DNA from: Candidatus Aeolococcus gillhamiae
GTDB lineage: Bacteria > Chloroflexota > Dormibacteria > Aeolococcales > Aeolococcaceae
Assembly: GCA_003244045.1 (NCBI GenBank)
Contig: QHBU01000256.1
Location: 1-64,000, forward strand
Reading direction: 5' to 3'
DNA: 64,000 nucleotides
A program made the position numbers and the translations under genes. This document shows positions 17,697-26,397 of this stretch, piece after piece (position 1 is the stretch's first letter; each line of letters starts with the position of its first letter). The notes under the pieces were generated by a model, which ran no database searches, was not told where the DNA came from, and was given only the letters and a program-made list of their open reading frames with translations.

Positions 17697-18797
17697 ATGA
17701 ACGATCTGGACCGGACGTTGGAAGGTAACGCACGCATCAAGGTGGTGGGCGTAGGCGGTGGCGGCAGCAACGCCGTCAACCGCATGATCCAGAGCCGCCT
17801 CAAGGGCGTCGAGTTCATCGCCGTCAACACGGATCACCAGGCGCTGCAGCTGAGCAACGCGCACAAGAAGGTGCGCATCGGTTCCAAGCTGACCCGCGGC
17901 CTCGGCGCCGGCGGCGATCCTCTGCGCGGCGCTGAGGCGGCCGAGGAGACTCGCGAGGAGCTCACCAAGCTGCTCGAGGACTGCGACATGGTGTTCGTCA
18001 CCGCGGGCATGGGCGGCGGCACGGGCACGGGCGCCGCCCCGGCGATCGCCGAGATCGCGCGCGAACAAGGCGCGCTCACCATCGGCGTGGTCACCAAGCC
18101 GTTCAAGTTCGAAGGCCTCAAGCGGCAGCGCGCCGCCGACGACGGCATCGCCAACCTGCAGGGACGCGTCGATACGCTCATCACCATCCCCAACGAGAGG
18201 CTCATGCAGGTGGTCGACAAGCGGACGCCGATCACCGAAGCGTTCAAGCTCGCGGACGACGTGCTCCGCCAGGGTGTCCAGGGGATCAGCGACCTGATCG
18301 TCTTCCCCGGCCTCATCAACCTCGACTTTGCGGACGTCAAGGCGATCATGTCGGGCCAGGGCGCCGCACTGATGGGGATCGGATTCGGCAACGGCGATAC
18401 CCGGGCTGCCGACGCGGCGCGCGACGCCGTGGCCAGCCCGCTGCTCGAGACCACCATCGCCGGTGCCAAGGGGATCCTCCTCAACGTCACGGGCGGCCCC
18501 GACCTCACCCTCTACGAGGTCAACGAGGCGGCGCAGCTGGTCAGCGAGTCGGCCGATCCCGACGCCCAGATCATCTTCGGCACCGTCATCGACGAGCAGA
18601 TGAAGGGTGAGGTGAAGATCACGGTCATCGCCACCGGGTTCACGGGCCACATCGACGTGCTCGGGACGCTCGCATACGAGCCGGTGGCGCGCCCGGTGGC
18701 CGCCTCGACGCCGGCGTTCACCATCGGTGGCCGCTCCGCAACACCGCCGAACGCGGATGACCTCGACATCCCCGCGTTCCTGCGGGATCGGCGCTAG
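17697..18797 (+). CDS. ftsZ: Cell division GTPase FtsZ
   Basis: Tubulin-like GTPase that forms the Z ring. N-terminal [13 protein letters not shown], the tubulin signature [12 protein letters not shown], the synergy-loop region, and the C-terminal peptide [13 protein letters not shown] that binds FtsA and related partners. ATG 17697 is preceded by a good ribosome-binding site (gtgaggag, about 7 bases away) and gives 366 aa. The frame stays open upstream to 17520, giving up to about 59 extra residues, including [16 protein letters not shown]; a GTG at 17547 could start this longer form. The linker before the C-terminal peptide is short. Confidence 0.96.
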   Translation: MNDLDRTLEGNARIKVVGVGGGGSNAVNRMIQSRLKGVEFIAVNTDHQALQLSNAHKKVRIGSKLTRGLGAGGDPLRGAEAAEETREELTKLLEDCDMVFVTAGMGGGTGTGAAPAIAEIAREQGALTIGVVTKPFKFEGLKRQRAADDGIANLQGRVDTLITIPNERLMQVVDKRTPITEAFKLADDVLRQGVQGISDLIVFPGLINLDFADVKAIMSGQGAALMGIGFGNGDTRAADAARDAVASPLLETTIAGAKGILLNVTGGPDLTLYEVNEAAQLVSESADPDAQIIFGTVIDEQMKGEVKITVIATGFTGHIDVLGTLAYEPVARPVAASTPAFTIGGRSATPPNADDLDIPAFLRDRR

Positions 18798-18816
18798 AGG
18801 GCCAGCAGCCGTCGCA

Positions 18817-18843
18817 GCCGCCCCCCGCGGTTCGGGGGGCGGC
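18817..18843 (+). terminator. Strong GC hairpin after ftsZ
   Basis: An 11-bp perfect stem (gccgccccccg / cggggggcggc) with a 5-base loop lies 19 bases after the ftsZ stop and ends 11 bases before the nrdR start. There is no T-run after it, so it may be a pause, an attenuator or an mRNA-stabilising hairpin rather than an intrinsic terminator. Confidence 0.5.
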
Positions 18844-18854
18844 CCGCCTACCCC

Positions 18855-19394
18855 ATGAAGTGCCCCTACTGCTCGCAGCCGGAATCCAAGGTCGTCGATT
18901 CGCGCGATTCGGAGACCGGGGAGGCGATCCGCCGCCGCCGCGAATGCCTAGGCTGCGGCAAGCGTTTCACCACATACGAGCGCGTCGAGGCGGTGCCGCT
19001 CTGGGTGGTGAAGAAGGACGGCCGGCGCGAGGAGTTCAACCGCCGGAAGCTGCTTGGTGGCCTGGTCAACGCCTCCACCAAGCGTGACATCGCCTCAGCG
19101 CAGCTCGAGACCATCGTCGAGGACATCGAAAACGCGCTGCGCGGCCGCAACGTCACCGAGGTGCGCAGCCGAGAGGTGGGCGAGATGGTGATGCAGCGCC
19201 TGCGCAGCCTCGACGAGATCGCCTACGTGCGGTTTGCGTCCGTGTACCGCTCGTTCCGTGACGTCGAGCAGATGCGCGCCACCATCGAGGACGTGCTCGC
19301 CAATCCACCCGGGACCAGGCCGCCCGATGCGCCACGCCGGCGCCGCCGCGGCGCCGACGACGGCCGTGAGCTGCCTCTCGACATGGGGAAGTGA
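18855..19394 (+). CDS. nrdR: Transcriptional repressor NrdR
   Basis: Zinc-ribbon/ATP-cone repressor of ribonucleotide reductase genes. N-terminal CPYC...CLGCGKRFTTYER forms the zinc ribbon, followed by the ATP-cone (WVVKKDGRREEFNRRKLLGG to about residue 140). NrdR senses dATP/ATP and binds NrdR boxes. The C-terminus carries an extra Pro/Arg-rich tail of about 30 residues (179 aa against the usual 150-160). It follows ftsZ after the hairpin; no ribonucleotide reductase gene is in the window. Confidence 0.95.
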   Translation: MKCPYCSQPESKVVDSRDSETGEAIRRRRECLGCGKRFTTYERVEAVPLWVVKKDGRREEFNRRKLLGGLVNASTKRDIASAQLETIVEDIENALRGRNVTEVRSREVGEMVMQRLRSLDEIAYVRFASVYRSFRDVEQMRATIEDVLANPPGTRPPDAPRRRRRGADDGRELPLDMGK

Positions 19395-19428
19395 GCCCGC
19401 TCTTCGCGACGACAGCGCAGCACGGCCG

Positions 19429-20139
19429 GTGAGCGAGCCGAGCGCAGCCGAGGTCGCCGAACGACTCGAGAAGGTCCGCGACCGGGTGCGCCGCGCCGCG
19501 GCGGCTGCCGGCCGAGACCCCGCAGGTATCCGCCTGCTCGCGGTCACCAAGGGCCACAGTGTCGACGCGGTCGCGACGGCGGCGTCGCTCGGGTTGCGCG
19601 ATATCGGCGAGAGCCGCGTGCAGGAGGCGCAGGGGAAGCGGTCCGCTTTCGCTGGTGGCGATGTGACCTGGCACATGATCGGCCACCTGCAGCGCAACAA
19701 GGCCCGCGCCGCGGCCACGTTGTTCGACGTCGTCCACTCGGTGGACGGCATCGCGCTCGCCGCGGCCCTGGCTCGGCATCGGACTGGCGCGCCGACCCCC
19801 CTGCGCGTGTTCGTGGAGGTGGAACTGACCGGCATCGCCGGCCGCACGGGCGCGACGCCCGACGAGACGCCCGCCCTGCTCGACGAGCTGTGCGCGCTCG
19901 CCGAGCTCGAGGTGGCTGGCCTGATGACCATCGCACCCCCGGGGGCACCGGAGCTCGCCGATGACTGCTTCGCACGGCTGCGTGATCTGCGCGATGCGCT
20001 CCGTGATCGCCAGGGCATGACACTCGACGGTCTCAGCATGGGGATGAGCGACGACTTCGAGATCGCCATCGCCCACGGAGCCACGGTGATCAGGCTCGGC
20101 CGTGTGCTCTTCGGAAACGGCCTGGTGGCGGGGAGATGA
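19429..20139 (+). CDS. PLP homeostasis protein (YggS/PROSC family)
   Basis: TIM-barrel pyridoxal-phosphate-binding protein. LLAVTKGHSVDAV carries the PLP lysine, GESRVQEAQGK and WHMIGHLQRNKAR are family blocks, and GMSDDFEIAIAHGATVIRLGR is the phosphate-binding end. Family members buffer cellular PLP and affect amino-acid balance; no catalytic activity is established. The track ORF begins inside nrdR; GTG 19429 gives 236 aa with a normal N-terminus. In many bacteria this gene lies near ftsZ/sepF, which agrees with its position. Confidence 0.92.
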   Translation: MSEPSAAEVAERLEKVRDRVRRAAAAAGRDPAGIRLLAVTKGHSVDAVATAASLGLRDIGESRVQEAQGKRSAFAGGDVTWHMIGHLQRNKARAAATLFDVVHSVDGIALAAALARHRTGAPTPLRVFVEVELTGIAGRTGATPDETPALLDELCALAELEVAGLMTIAPPGAPELADDCFARLRDLRDALRDRQGMTLDGLSMGMSDDFEIAIAHGATVIRLGRVLFGNGLVAGR

Positions 20140-20152
20140 GCGCATCGGCGGC

Positions 20153-20158
20153 TATCCT
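20153..20158 (+). promoter_or_regulatory. -10 box of lspA (leaderless type)
   Basis: TATCCT ends 9 bases before the lspA ATG, and the intervening 'gagacgacc' is too close to hold a leader with a functional ribosome-binding site. Confidence 0.5.
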
Positions 20159-20167
20159 GAGACGACC

Positions 20168-20710
20168 ATGATCGACGACGCGGCGCCTGCGGCCCACCAC
20201 TCCGCTGTCGTGGCTGAGGTGAGACCGCCCGGCCGCCGCCGCCAGCTCACCGTCCTGCTCGGCACCGCCGTGGTGGTGTTCCTCGTCGATCATGTGACCA
20301 AGTGGCTGGTGACCCAGAACATTGCGCTCGGCGACCAGGTGCCCGGCAGCGGGCCGATCACCATCCACCACATCGAGAACCGCGGCGCCGCGTTCGGGCT
20401 GTTCCCGCAGATGCAGTTCATTTTCCTGGCCGTCGCCGTCGCGGTGGCCGCCTATATCCTCGTCGCGGGGCGACGCTTCGGCCCCGGGGTGTTCCCGCAG
20501 GTGCTGCTCGGCATGGTTCTCGGCGGAGCGCTCGCCAACGCGGTGGACCGAGTCGTGCAGGGCTACGTCGTCGACTTCATCGACCTGCAGCGATGGCCGG
20601 TCTTCAACGTGGCTGACATGGCCATCGTTCTCGGCATTCTGGTCGGCGTCCTGACCCTGCGGATGGTGCCGGTGCCGGCGGTCCGCGGCGACAGCGATCC
20701 CTCGACGTGA
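20168..20710 (+). CDS. lspA: Lipoprotein signal peptidase
   Basis: Membrane aspartyl protease that cleaves the signal peptide of prolipoproteins before the lipidated cysteine. Four membrane helices; the catalytic aspartates lie in NAVDRV and FNVADMAI, and ENRGAAFGLF is the conserved loop. Start chosen at ATG 20168 (180 aa); the track start at 20102 lies inside the upstream gene and ahead of the TATCCT box. A Cys-lipobox protein occurs on the mobile element in this window. Its stop overlaps the rluD start (GTGA). Confidence 0.94.
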   Translation: MIDDAAPAAHHSAVVAEVRPPGRRRQLTVLLGTAVVVFLVDHVTKWLVTQNIALGDQVPGSGPITIHHIENRGAAFGLFPQMQFIFLAVAVAVAAYILVAGRRFGPGVFPQVLLGMVLGGALANAVDRVVQGYVVDFIDLQRWPVFNVADMAIVLGILVGVLTLRMVPVPAVRGDSDPST

Positions 20711-21609
20711 GCGGCGTGACCGAAGCGCAGCCAGCATCGGTGCGGCTCGATGTGCGCGTGATGCAGCAGGCGGGGGTGAGCCGCAGCGCGGCCCAATCGC
20801 TCATCGCCGGCGGCCACGTACGCGTCAACGAGGGACCGGCCAAGGCGGGACAGCGAGTTCGACCGGCCGACGAGGTGGTGGTGACCATCCCCGATGCGCC
20901 GCCGGCACCCACCGAGGCCCCCGGACCGGCGGTGCACCTTACGGTGGTCTACGAGGACGAGGCCCTGGCGGTGATTGACAAGCCCGCCGGCATGGTGGTG
21001 CATCCTGCGCCCGGGCACGCAGCCGGCACGCTTGCCGACGGCCTCCGGCAACGCGGATCCACCTGGTCGCAACTGGGCGGCGAGCAGCGTCCCGGCATCG
21101 TCCACCGGCTTGACCGCGACACCAGCGGCCTGCTTGTCGTGGCCAAGTCGGAGGCAGCCCACCGCTCGCTGTCGCTGCAGCTGCAGCGGCGCACGCTGGG
21201 GCGCGTGTACTGGGCGCTGGTACACGGCTCGTTCCGTGAGGCGACCGGGCGCATCGACGCGCCCATCGGTCGTGACCCCGGCCACCGCCAGCGCATGGCG
21301 GTCGTCGACGAGGGGCGCGCGGCGGTCACCGACTTCGTGGTGATGGAGCGCATGCGTCGCTTCAGCCGCCTCGAGGTGCGCCTGCACACCGGTCGGACGC
21401 ATCAGATCCGCGTTCACCTGGCGTCGATCAGCCACCCCATCGCCGGCGACCCGGTGTACGGACGGCGCGGCGACACGATCATCGATCGTCCCGCCCTGCA
21501 CGCCCAGCGCATCAGCTTTATCCATCCGGTCAGCGGGGAGCAATGCGAGTTCGAGTCCGCGCCGCCTGACGACCTGCTCGCGGCGCTGGCCGAGGCGGAG
21601 CTCGCTTGA
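20707..21609 (+). CDS. rluD: 23S rRNA pseudouridine synthase (RluD family)
   Basis: An N-terminal S4 RNA-binding domain (about residues 10-70, with AGGHVRVNEG) is followed by a pseudouridine synthase domain with HRLDRDTSGLLVVAKS, which holds the catalytic aspartate, and GRTHQIRVHLASISHPIAGDPVYG. It isomerises uridines in 23S rRNA; the exact site cannot be told from the sequence. 300 aa, usual length. It overlaps lspA upstream, and its TGA shares a base with the gmk ATG. Confidence 0.92.
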   Translation: MSGVTEAQPASVRLDVRVMQQAGVSRSAAQSLIAGGHVRVNEGPAKAGQRVRPADEVVVTIPDAPPAPTEAPGPAVHLTVVYEDEALAVIDKPAGMVVHPAPGHAAGTLADGLRQRGSTWSQLGGEQRPGIVHRLDRDTSGLLVVAKSEAAHRSLSLQLQRRTLGRVYWALVHGSFREATGRIDAPIGRDPGHRQRMAVVDEGRAAVTDFVVMERMRRFSRLEVRLHTGRTHQIRVHLASISHPIAGDPVYGRRGDTIIDRPALHAQRISFIHPVSGEQCEFESAPPDDLLAALAEAELA

Positions 21610-22205
21610 TGGCGCGTGCTCCGCGGGTTACCACCCAGCCGGGACGGCTGATCGTGCTGTCGGGACCGAGCGGGGTGGGTAAGGACACCGTGCTTCACGA
21701 GCTGCGCAAGCTCGACGCGTCACTGCGTTACAGCGTCTCCTACACCACTCGGGAACCGAGACTCGGCGAGGAGGACGGCGTGGCCTACTCGTTCATCGAC
21801 GAGGACATCTTCCGAGCCATGGCGGAGCGCGGTGAGTTCCTGGAGTGGGCGGAGGTCCACGGAAACCGCTACGGGACCTCCGAGGCGCGCGTGAAAGCGG
21901 CGCTCGAGCGTGGTGAGGACATCGTGCTGAAGATCGACGTGCAAGGCGCCGCCTGGATCCGTCCCCGGGTTGACGGCGCGGTCTTCATCTTCCTTCTGCC
22001 CCCGTCTGAGGAGGAGCTGCGCCGTCGCCTGGTCGCGCGTGACACCGAGGACGAGGCATCGCTGGACCTGCGCTTCCGCAACGCCGTCGCGGAGCTTGCC
22101 GACGGGGCGGCGTACGATCACCGCGTGGTGAACGACGACGTGCGCCGGGCTGCCGGGGAGATCCTCGACATTGTGCGCCGCCGTCGTGCGGAGAGGCGAG
22201 CGTGA
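21609..22205 (+). CDS. gmk: Guanylate kinase
   Basis: Phosphorylates GMP to GDP. The P-loop SGPSGVGKDTV, SYTTREPRLGEEDGVAY (GMP binding), FLEWAEVHGNRYGT and DIVLKIDVQGA are all present. ATG 21609 overlaps the rluD stop by one base (TGATG); the upstream TTG in the track is unnecessary. 198 aa. It is followed by coaC in a 4-base overlap, the common gmk-dfp neighbourhood (rpoZ, often between them, is absent). Confidence 0.95.
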   Translation: MARAPRVTTQPGRLIVLSGPSGVGKDTVLHELRKLDASLRYSVSYTTREPRLGEEDGVAYSFIDEDIFRAMAERGEFLEWAEVHGNRYGTSEARVKAALERGEDIVLKIDVQGAAWIRPRVDGAVFIFLLPPSEEELRRRLVARDTEDEASLDLRFRNAVAELADGAAYDHRVVNDDVRRAAGEILDIVRRRRAERRA

Positions 22206-22774
22206 CCCCCGCCTCCGCAGCGCCTCGACGGGTCGCGATCCATGTGTGCGGCAGCGTTGCCGCGTACAAGGCCTGCGCGGTGATCACCGCACTGCGCAAG
22301 CAGGGATGTGAGGTGCGCGTGGCCATGACCAGGAGCGCGCGCCATTTCGTCACCGAGACGACGCTGCAGAGCCTCAGCGGGCACCCGGTGGCGCGCACCA
22401 TCTGGCAGGGCGGGGACGCCGGCCACGGCATGGGCCACATCGACATCGGTGCCTGGGCGCAGACGCACGCGGTGGTCGCGGCCTCCGCGAACCTGATGGC
22501 ACGGCTGGCGCATGGGTTTGCGGACGATGCGGTCACCGCCGCCCTGCTCGCCACCCGCGCCCGGCTGATCGTCGCGCCGGCGATGGAGTCGGCCATGTGG
22601 GAGCACCCCGCAACGCAGGCCAACGTGGCCACGCTGCGAAGTCGCGGGGTCAGCTTTGTCGGGCCTGTGCGCGGACGGCTGGCGAGCGGGGCCGAGGGCG
22701 ACGGACGGATGGCGGAGGTGGATGACGTGGTGGCCGCGGTTCTCAGCTCGCTTGGGGACGCGGCGCCCACCTGA
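22202..22774 (+). CDS. coaC: Phosphopantothenoylcysteine decarboxylase (CoaC part of CoaBC)
   Basis: HFCD-family flavoprotein for the second step after pantothenate phosphorylation in CoA synthesis. Family blocks: the early flavin loop VCGSVAAYKA, HIDIGAWA with the catalytic histidine, SANLMARLAHGFADD, and APAMESAMWEHPATQ. In E. coli CoaBC the PAMNxxM asparagine and a later cysteine are catalytic; here they read PAMESAM and LASG (Glu and Ser). Similar variants may be usual in some lineages. It ends with a TGA, and the coaB half follows in the same frame 18 bases later, so this may be one coaBC gene with an internal stop. Confidence 0.85.
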   Translation: MTPASAAPRRVAIHVCGSVAAYKACAVITALRKQGCEVRVAMTRSARHFVTETTLQSLSGHPVARTIWQGGDAGHGMGHIDIGAWAQTHAVVAASANLMARLAHGFADDAVTAALLATRARLIVAPAMESAMWEHPATQANVATLRSRGVSFVGPVRGRLASGAEGDGRMAEVDDVVAAVLSSLGDAAPT

Positions 22775-22792
22775 GGCGCTGAGCTGTCGCAG

Positions 22793-23458
22793 TTGTCTCG
22801 CACGGGCTCGTCGCGGCTCGCCGGCCGCATCGTCGTGGTCACAGCCGGGGGAACACGGGAACCGATCGACCCGGTTCGCTATCTCGGCAACCGCAGCAGC
22901 GGCAAGATGGGCCACGCCATCGCGGTTGCGGCCGCGGACCGCGGCGCCCAGGTCAGGTTGATCACCACGGTCACGGCCCCGGACGACGAGCGCATCGCGA
23001 CGGTGAAGGTGGACACGGCAGCTGAGATGAACACCGCCGTCCGCGCCGCGCTGCCCGGCGCAATGCTGCTGGTCATGGCCGCAGCGGTCGCCGACTACCG
23101 GGTGGCTGAGGTCGCTGCAAAAAAGATGAAGAAACGCGACGCTCTGACGCTCGACCTGGTCCCGACGGTCGACATCCTGCGCTCCCTCGCCGGCGACCCC
23201 TTGGGCGAATCCGTACTGGTGGTGGGCTTCGCCGCCGAGACCGACAACATCGAGGAGAACGCGGTGCGCAAGCTCGCTGAGAAACGCTTGGACCTCGTCG
23301 TTCTCAACGACGTCTCGCGCGCGGACATCGGCTTGGGCAGCCACGACAATGAGGTTCGGGTTTTCGACTCCGGTGGCCTGGTCGCGCACCTTGAGAAGCG
23401 CGCCAAGCCATTGGTCGCCAGTGCGCTGCTCGACCTCATCGAGAAGCGCCTGAGCTGA
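22793..23458 (+). CDS. coaB: Phosphopantothenate--cysteine ligase (CoaB part of CoaBC)
   Basis: CTP-dependent ligase that joins cysteine to phosphopantothenate. VVTAGGTREPIDPVRYLGNRSSGKMG is the nucleotide-binding N-terminus, AAAVADYRVAEVAAKKMKKRD contains the conserved lysine region, and VGFAAETDN and NDVSRADIG follow. The proposed start is a TTG with no clear ribosome-binding site. It is in the same frame as coaC, one TGA and six sense codons apart, in the domain order of normal fused CoaBC. Either the genes are split and coupled, or the UGA is read through, or the stop is a mutation or sequencing error. Confidence 0.85.
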   Translation: MSRTGSSRLAGRIVVVTAGGTREPIDPVRYLGNRSSGKMGHAIAVAAADRGAQVRLITTVTAPDDERIATVKVDTAAEMNTAVRAALPGAMLLVMAAAVADYRVAEVAAKKMKKRDALTLDLVPTVDILRSLAGDPLGESVLVVGFAAETDNIEENAVRKLAEKRLDLVVLNDVSRADIGLGSHDNEVRVFDSGGLVAHLEKRAKPLVASALLDLIEKRLS

Positions 23459-23459
23459 G

Positions 23460-24248
23460 TCAGTCCCGGTACCGGGCAGGCAACTCCGCCGCGCGGGTGG
23501 CTCCCATCACGGCTCCCAGGGAAGCGTCCAGATTGGCCAACATGCTCGGGTCATCGAGCCCGGGGACCGAGAGCACCACGCCCTCGTGGAGGTCGCGGAG
23601 GCTGGCGTGCACGATCGCCTCGGGTTCCATCCTCGGGGCCGAGCTCAGGTCCATTCCCTGCCGAGTGTGGAACTCGGTGCGCACGATGCCGGGGCAACAC
23701 ACCTGGACGCGGATGCCCTGGTCGCGCACTTCGCTGCTGAGGACCTGGCTGAAGGTGACAAGGAAGGATTTGGCAGCCGCGTAGACGGCGCGGGCCGGCA
23801 TGAATGGACCGGTCCAGGTGCCGCTGAACGCGAGCAGTGACGAGATGTTGATGACTGCGCCGCTGCGCCGGGACTGCATGCCGGGAAGCACCGCTCGGGC
23901 GAGTCGGACCGGGGCCAGGACGTCGAGGTTCACCAGGTCGAGGAGTGTCGGCACTGGGAGGTCGGTGAACGGCATGTACTCGCCCAGCCCTGCGTTGTTG
24001 ACGAGCATCTCGACGGGAAGCTCGCTGACCCGATCGGCGAGGCGCTCGAGCTGATCGGGGCGAGAGAGGTCCGCTTCAGCCACGGTCACCGCAATCCGAT
24101 GCTCCGAGCCCAGGCGCGCGGACAGCTGGTCGAGTCGATCCTTGCGCCGCGCCACGACGAGGAGGTCCCACCCGTCGGCGGCGAGAACCTCGGCGTAGGC
24201 GGCTCCGATCCCGGACGATGCGCCCGTCACCAGCGCGAGTCGACTCAT
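23460..24248 (-). CDS. SDR-family short-chain dehydrogenase
   Basis: Classical short-chain dehydrogenase/reductase of 262 aa. The cofactor motif TGASSGIGAAYA is at residues 8-19, VNNAGLGEY follows, and the catalytic serine (INISS) and YAAAK complete the active site. VARRKDR after beta-2 suggests NADP(H). Substrate unknown; the general layout resembles SDRs acting on lipid or xenobiotic carbonyls. GGAGGTGA directly before the ATG is a strong ribosome-binding site and a TACCCT box lies further upstream. It is convergent with coaB (one base between stops) and divergent from priA. Confidence 0.87.
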   Translation of the reverse strand: MSRLALVTGASSGIGAAYAEVLAADGWDLLVVARRKDRLDQLSARLGSEHRIAVTVAEADLSRPDQLERLADRVSELPVEMLVNNAGLGEYMPFTDLPVPTLLDLVNLDVLAPVRLARAVLPGMQSRRSGAVINISSLLAFSGTWTGPFMPARAVYAAAKSFLVTFSQVLSSEVRDQGIRVQVCCPGIVRTEFHTRQGMDLSSAPRMEPEAIVHASLRDLHEGVVLSVPGLDDPSMLANLDASLGAVMGATRAAELPARYRD

Positions 24249-24331
24249 CTCACCTCCACCGGTCCGTCACGTGGAAGGGTAGGGCTTGCCGGCGCCGGCT
24301 GTCCCAACCGCTCGGCTGCCAGACTTCGCGC

Positions 24332-26389
24332 GTGACGGCGCACAGGATCGAGGCCACCACCGCAGCGCCCGCCGTGGCCACCGGCCCGGCTCACGTCGCC
24401 GTCACGCCGGACACTGGCGCGATCCTTCCCAAGGACACGTACACCTACGCGGTCCCCGACCACCTGGTCTCGCTCGCCGTCCCGGGCGCGCGGGTCATGG
24501 TGCCGTTCGGCTCGCGCGAGGTGCTCGGCTATGTCGTCGGGGTCGACGTCGCGCTGGCGGGCGTCGAGGTCAGGCAGGTCGCCGACGTCCTCGACGAGCC
24601 GCCCATCCTCGGCGCACCCGCCCTGCAGCTGGCGCGCTGGATCGCCGCGCGCTATTGCGCGCCGCTCGGTGAGGTGATCCGGGCGATGCTTCCGAAGGGG
24701 GTGCGGTCCGCCCGGCCGGGAGGTCGCAAGCGCGGACCGCGGACGACGTCGGCCGCGGTGGAGGCGACGCGTGCGCACGACGGCGCCGTCGCCGAGGCTG
24801 CGCTCCCCCTCACCTCCGCGCAGCAGGCCGCCGCCGCTCCATTGCTCGAGGCGGTCGCTGCGCGCAGCCATCGCCGCGTCCTCCTCCATGGCGTCACCGG
24901 GGCGGGCAAGACCGAGGTGTACCTGGTCGCCATCGCTGCGGCGCTGGCCGCCGGACGGCAGGCGATCGTCATGGTCCCGGAGATCGCGTTGACGCCGCAG
25001 ACGATCCGCCGCTTCGCCGCGCGCTTCCCCGGGCGGGTCGCCGTGCTCCATTCCGCGCTGACCGAGTCCGAGCGCGCGCGCGAGTGGCGCCGGCTGCGCG
25101 ACGGCGAGCTCGACGTGGTGGTGGGTTCGCGCAGCGCGGTGTTCGCTCCTCTGCCGCGGCTCGGCATCATCGTCATCGACGAGGAAGACGCCTCGGCGTA
25201 CAAGCAGGACCGCATCCCGCGCTACCACGCGGTCGACGTCGCCCTGGAGCGTGGCCGGCTCGAGGACGTCCCGGTCGTGCTCGGCAGCGCGACGCCGCGC
25301 GTCGAGACCTACTACGCCGCCCACACCGGCGGATTCGAGCTTGTCCGGCTCGACGAACGCATCAGCGGCCGCCCGCTGCCGCCCATCGAGGTCGTCGACC
25401 TTCGTGAGGAGCTGCACGCCGGCAATCGCAGCCCACTCTCGCTCGACCTGGAGCGCGCCCTGCGCGAGTGTCACGATGGGGGAGGGCAATCCATCCTCTT
25501 CCTCAACCGGCGTGGCACCGCCACGGTGGTGGTGTGTCGCAACTGCGGCGAGGCGGTGACCTGCGACAGCTGCAGCGTCTCGCTCGTCTACCACGCCGAC
25601 AGGCGCCGCTGCGACTGTCACTATTGTGGCGCGTCGCGACCGCTTCCCGACATCTGTCCGAGCTGCGGCTCGACCGCCATCCGCGGACTCGGCATGGGCA
25701 CGGAGCGGCTCGAGGTGGAGGTGCACGAGCGCTTTCCCACGCTGCGCCTGCTGCGCATGGACCGCGACACGACAGCCAGCCGCGACGCGTACTTCACCAT
25801 CTACGACCGCTTCGCAAACCACGAGGCTGACTGCCTGATCGGGACGCAGATGGTGGCTAAGGGCTGGGATCTCGGCAACGTCCGCCTTGTTGGCATAGTC
25901 AACGCCGATGTCTCCCTGCACTTCCCCGACTACCGCAGCGGCGAGACGACGTTCTCGCTTCTGACCCAGGTTGCCGGCCGCGCCGGCCGCGGCGACGAAC
26001 CCGCTCGCGTCATCCTGCAGACGTATAGCCCGCAGCATTACGCGGTGCGTCATGCCGTCACCCACAACTACCTCTCCTTCGCGCGCGAGGAGATCCGCGT
26101 GCGTCGCGCACTGCGTTTTCCGCCGTACACGCGCTTGGTGGTGTGCACGGTCAACCATCGCGAGGATGCTCGCGCCGAGATCGAGGCACGGCGGGCTTTC
26201 GCGGAGGTGTCTGATAAACTCGGCGCCGGATCGGGCCTGGACGTCCTCGGGCCGACTCCCGCCTTTCTCCACCGCCTGCGCGGGGAATATCGCTGGCAGA
26301 TCACGGTTCGAGGCGAGGCGATCGAGAGGGCCTTCCCGCACCTGCCGCACGGACGCGGCTGGAGCATCGACGTCGATCCCGGACCGTGA
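24332..26389 (+). CDS. priA: Primosomal replication restart helicase PriA
   Basis: Superfamily-2 helicase that reloads the replisome at stalled forks. The N-terminal 3'-end-binding domain has RVMVPFGSREVLGYVVG; Walker A is GVTGAGKTEVYL (about residue 188). The zinc region has CRNCGEAVTCDSCS...CHYCG...CPSCGS, followed by the QMVAKGWDLGNV helicase motif. The motif II box reads DEED where most PriA have DEEH. GTG 24332 gives 685 aa; the track start at 24218 would run into the SDR promoter. def and fmt follow, a common arrangement. Confidence 0.94.
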   Translation: MTAHRIEATTAAPAVATGPAHVAVTPDTGAILPKDTYTYAVPDHLVSLAVPGARVMVPFGSREVLGYVVGVDVALAGVEVRQVADVLDEPPILGAPALQLARWIAARYCAPLGEVIRAMLPKGVRSARPGGRKRGPRTTSAAVEATRAHDGAVAEAALPLTSAQQAAAAPLLEAVAARSHRRVLLHGVTGAGKTEVYLVAIAAALAAGRQAIVMVPEIALTPQTIRRFAARFPGRVAVLHSALTESERAREWRRLRDGELDVVVGSRSAVFAPLPRLGIIVIDEEDASAYKQDRIPRYHAVDVALERGRLEDVPVVLGSATPRVETYYAAHTGGFELVRLDERISGRPLPPIEVVDLREELHAGNRSPLSLDLERALRECHDGGGQSILFLNRRGTATVVVCRNCGEAVTCDSCSVSLVYHADRRRCDCHYCGASRPLPDICPSCGSTAIRGLGMGTERLEVEVHERFPTLRLLRMDRDTTASRDAYFTIYDRFANHEADCLIGTQMVAKGWDLGNVRLVGIVNADVSLHFPDYRSGETTFSLLTQVAGRAGRGDEPARVILQTYSPQHYAVRHAVTHNYLSFAREEIRVRRALRFPPYTRLVVCTVNHREDARAEIEARRAFAEVSDKLGAGSGLDVLGPTPAFLHRLRGEYRWQITVRGEAIERAFPHLPHGRGWSIDVDPGP

Positions 26390-26397
26390 GGTGAACC

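Noticed and set aside
24245-26350. A 701-aa minus-strand ORF across priA
   Set aside because: Antisense shadow; PriA motifs are on the plus strand and the reverse translation has no recognisable domain.
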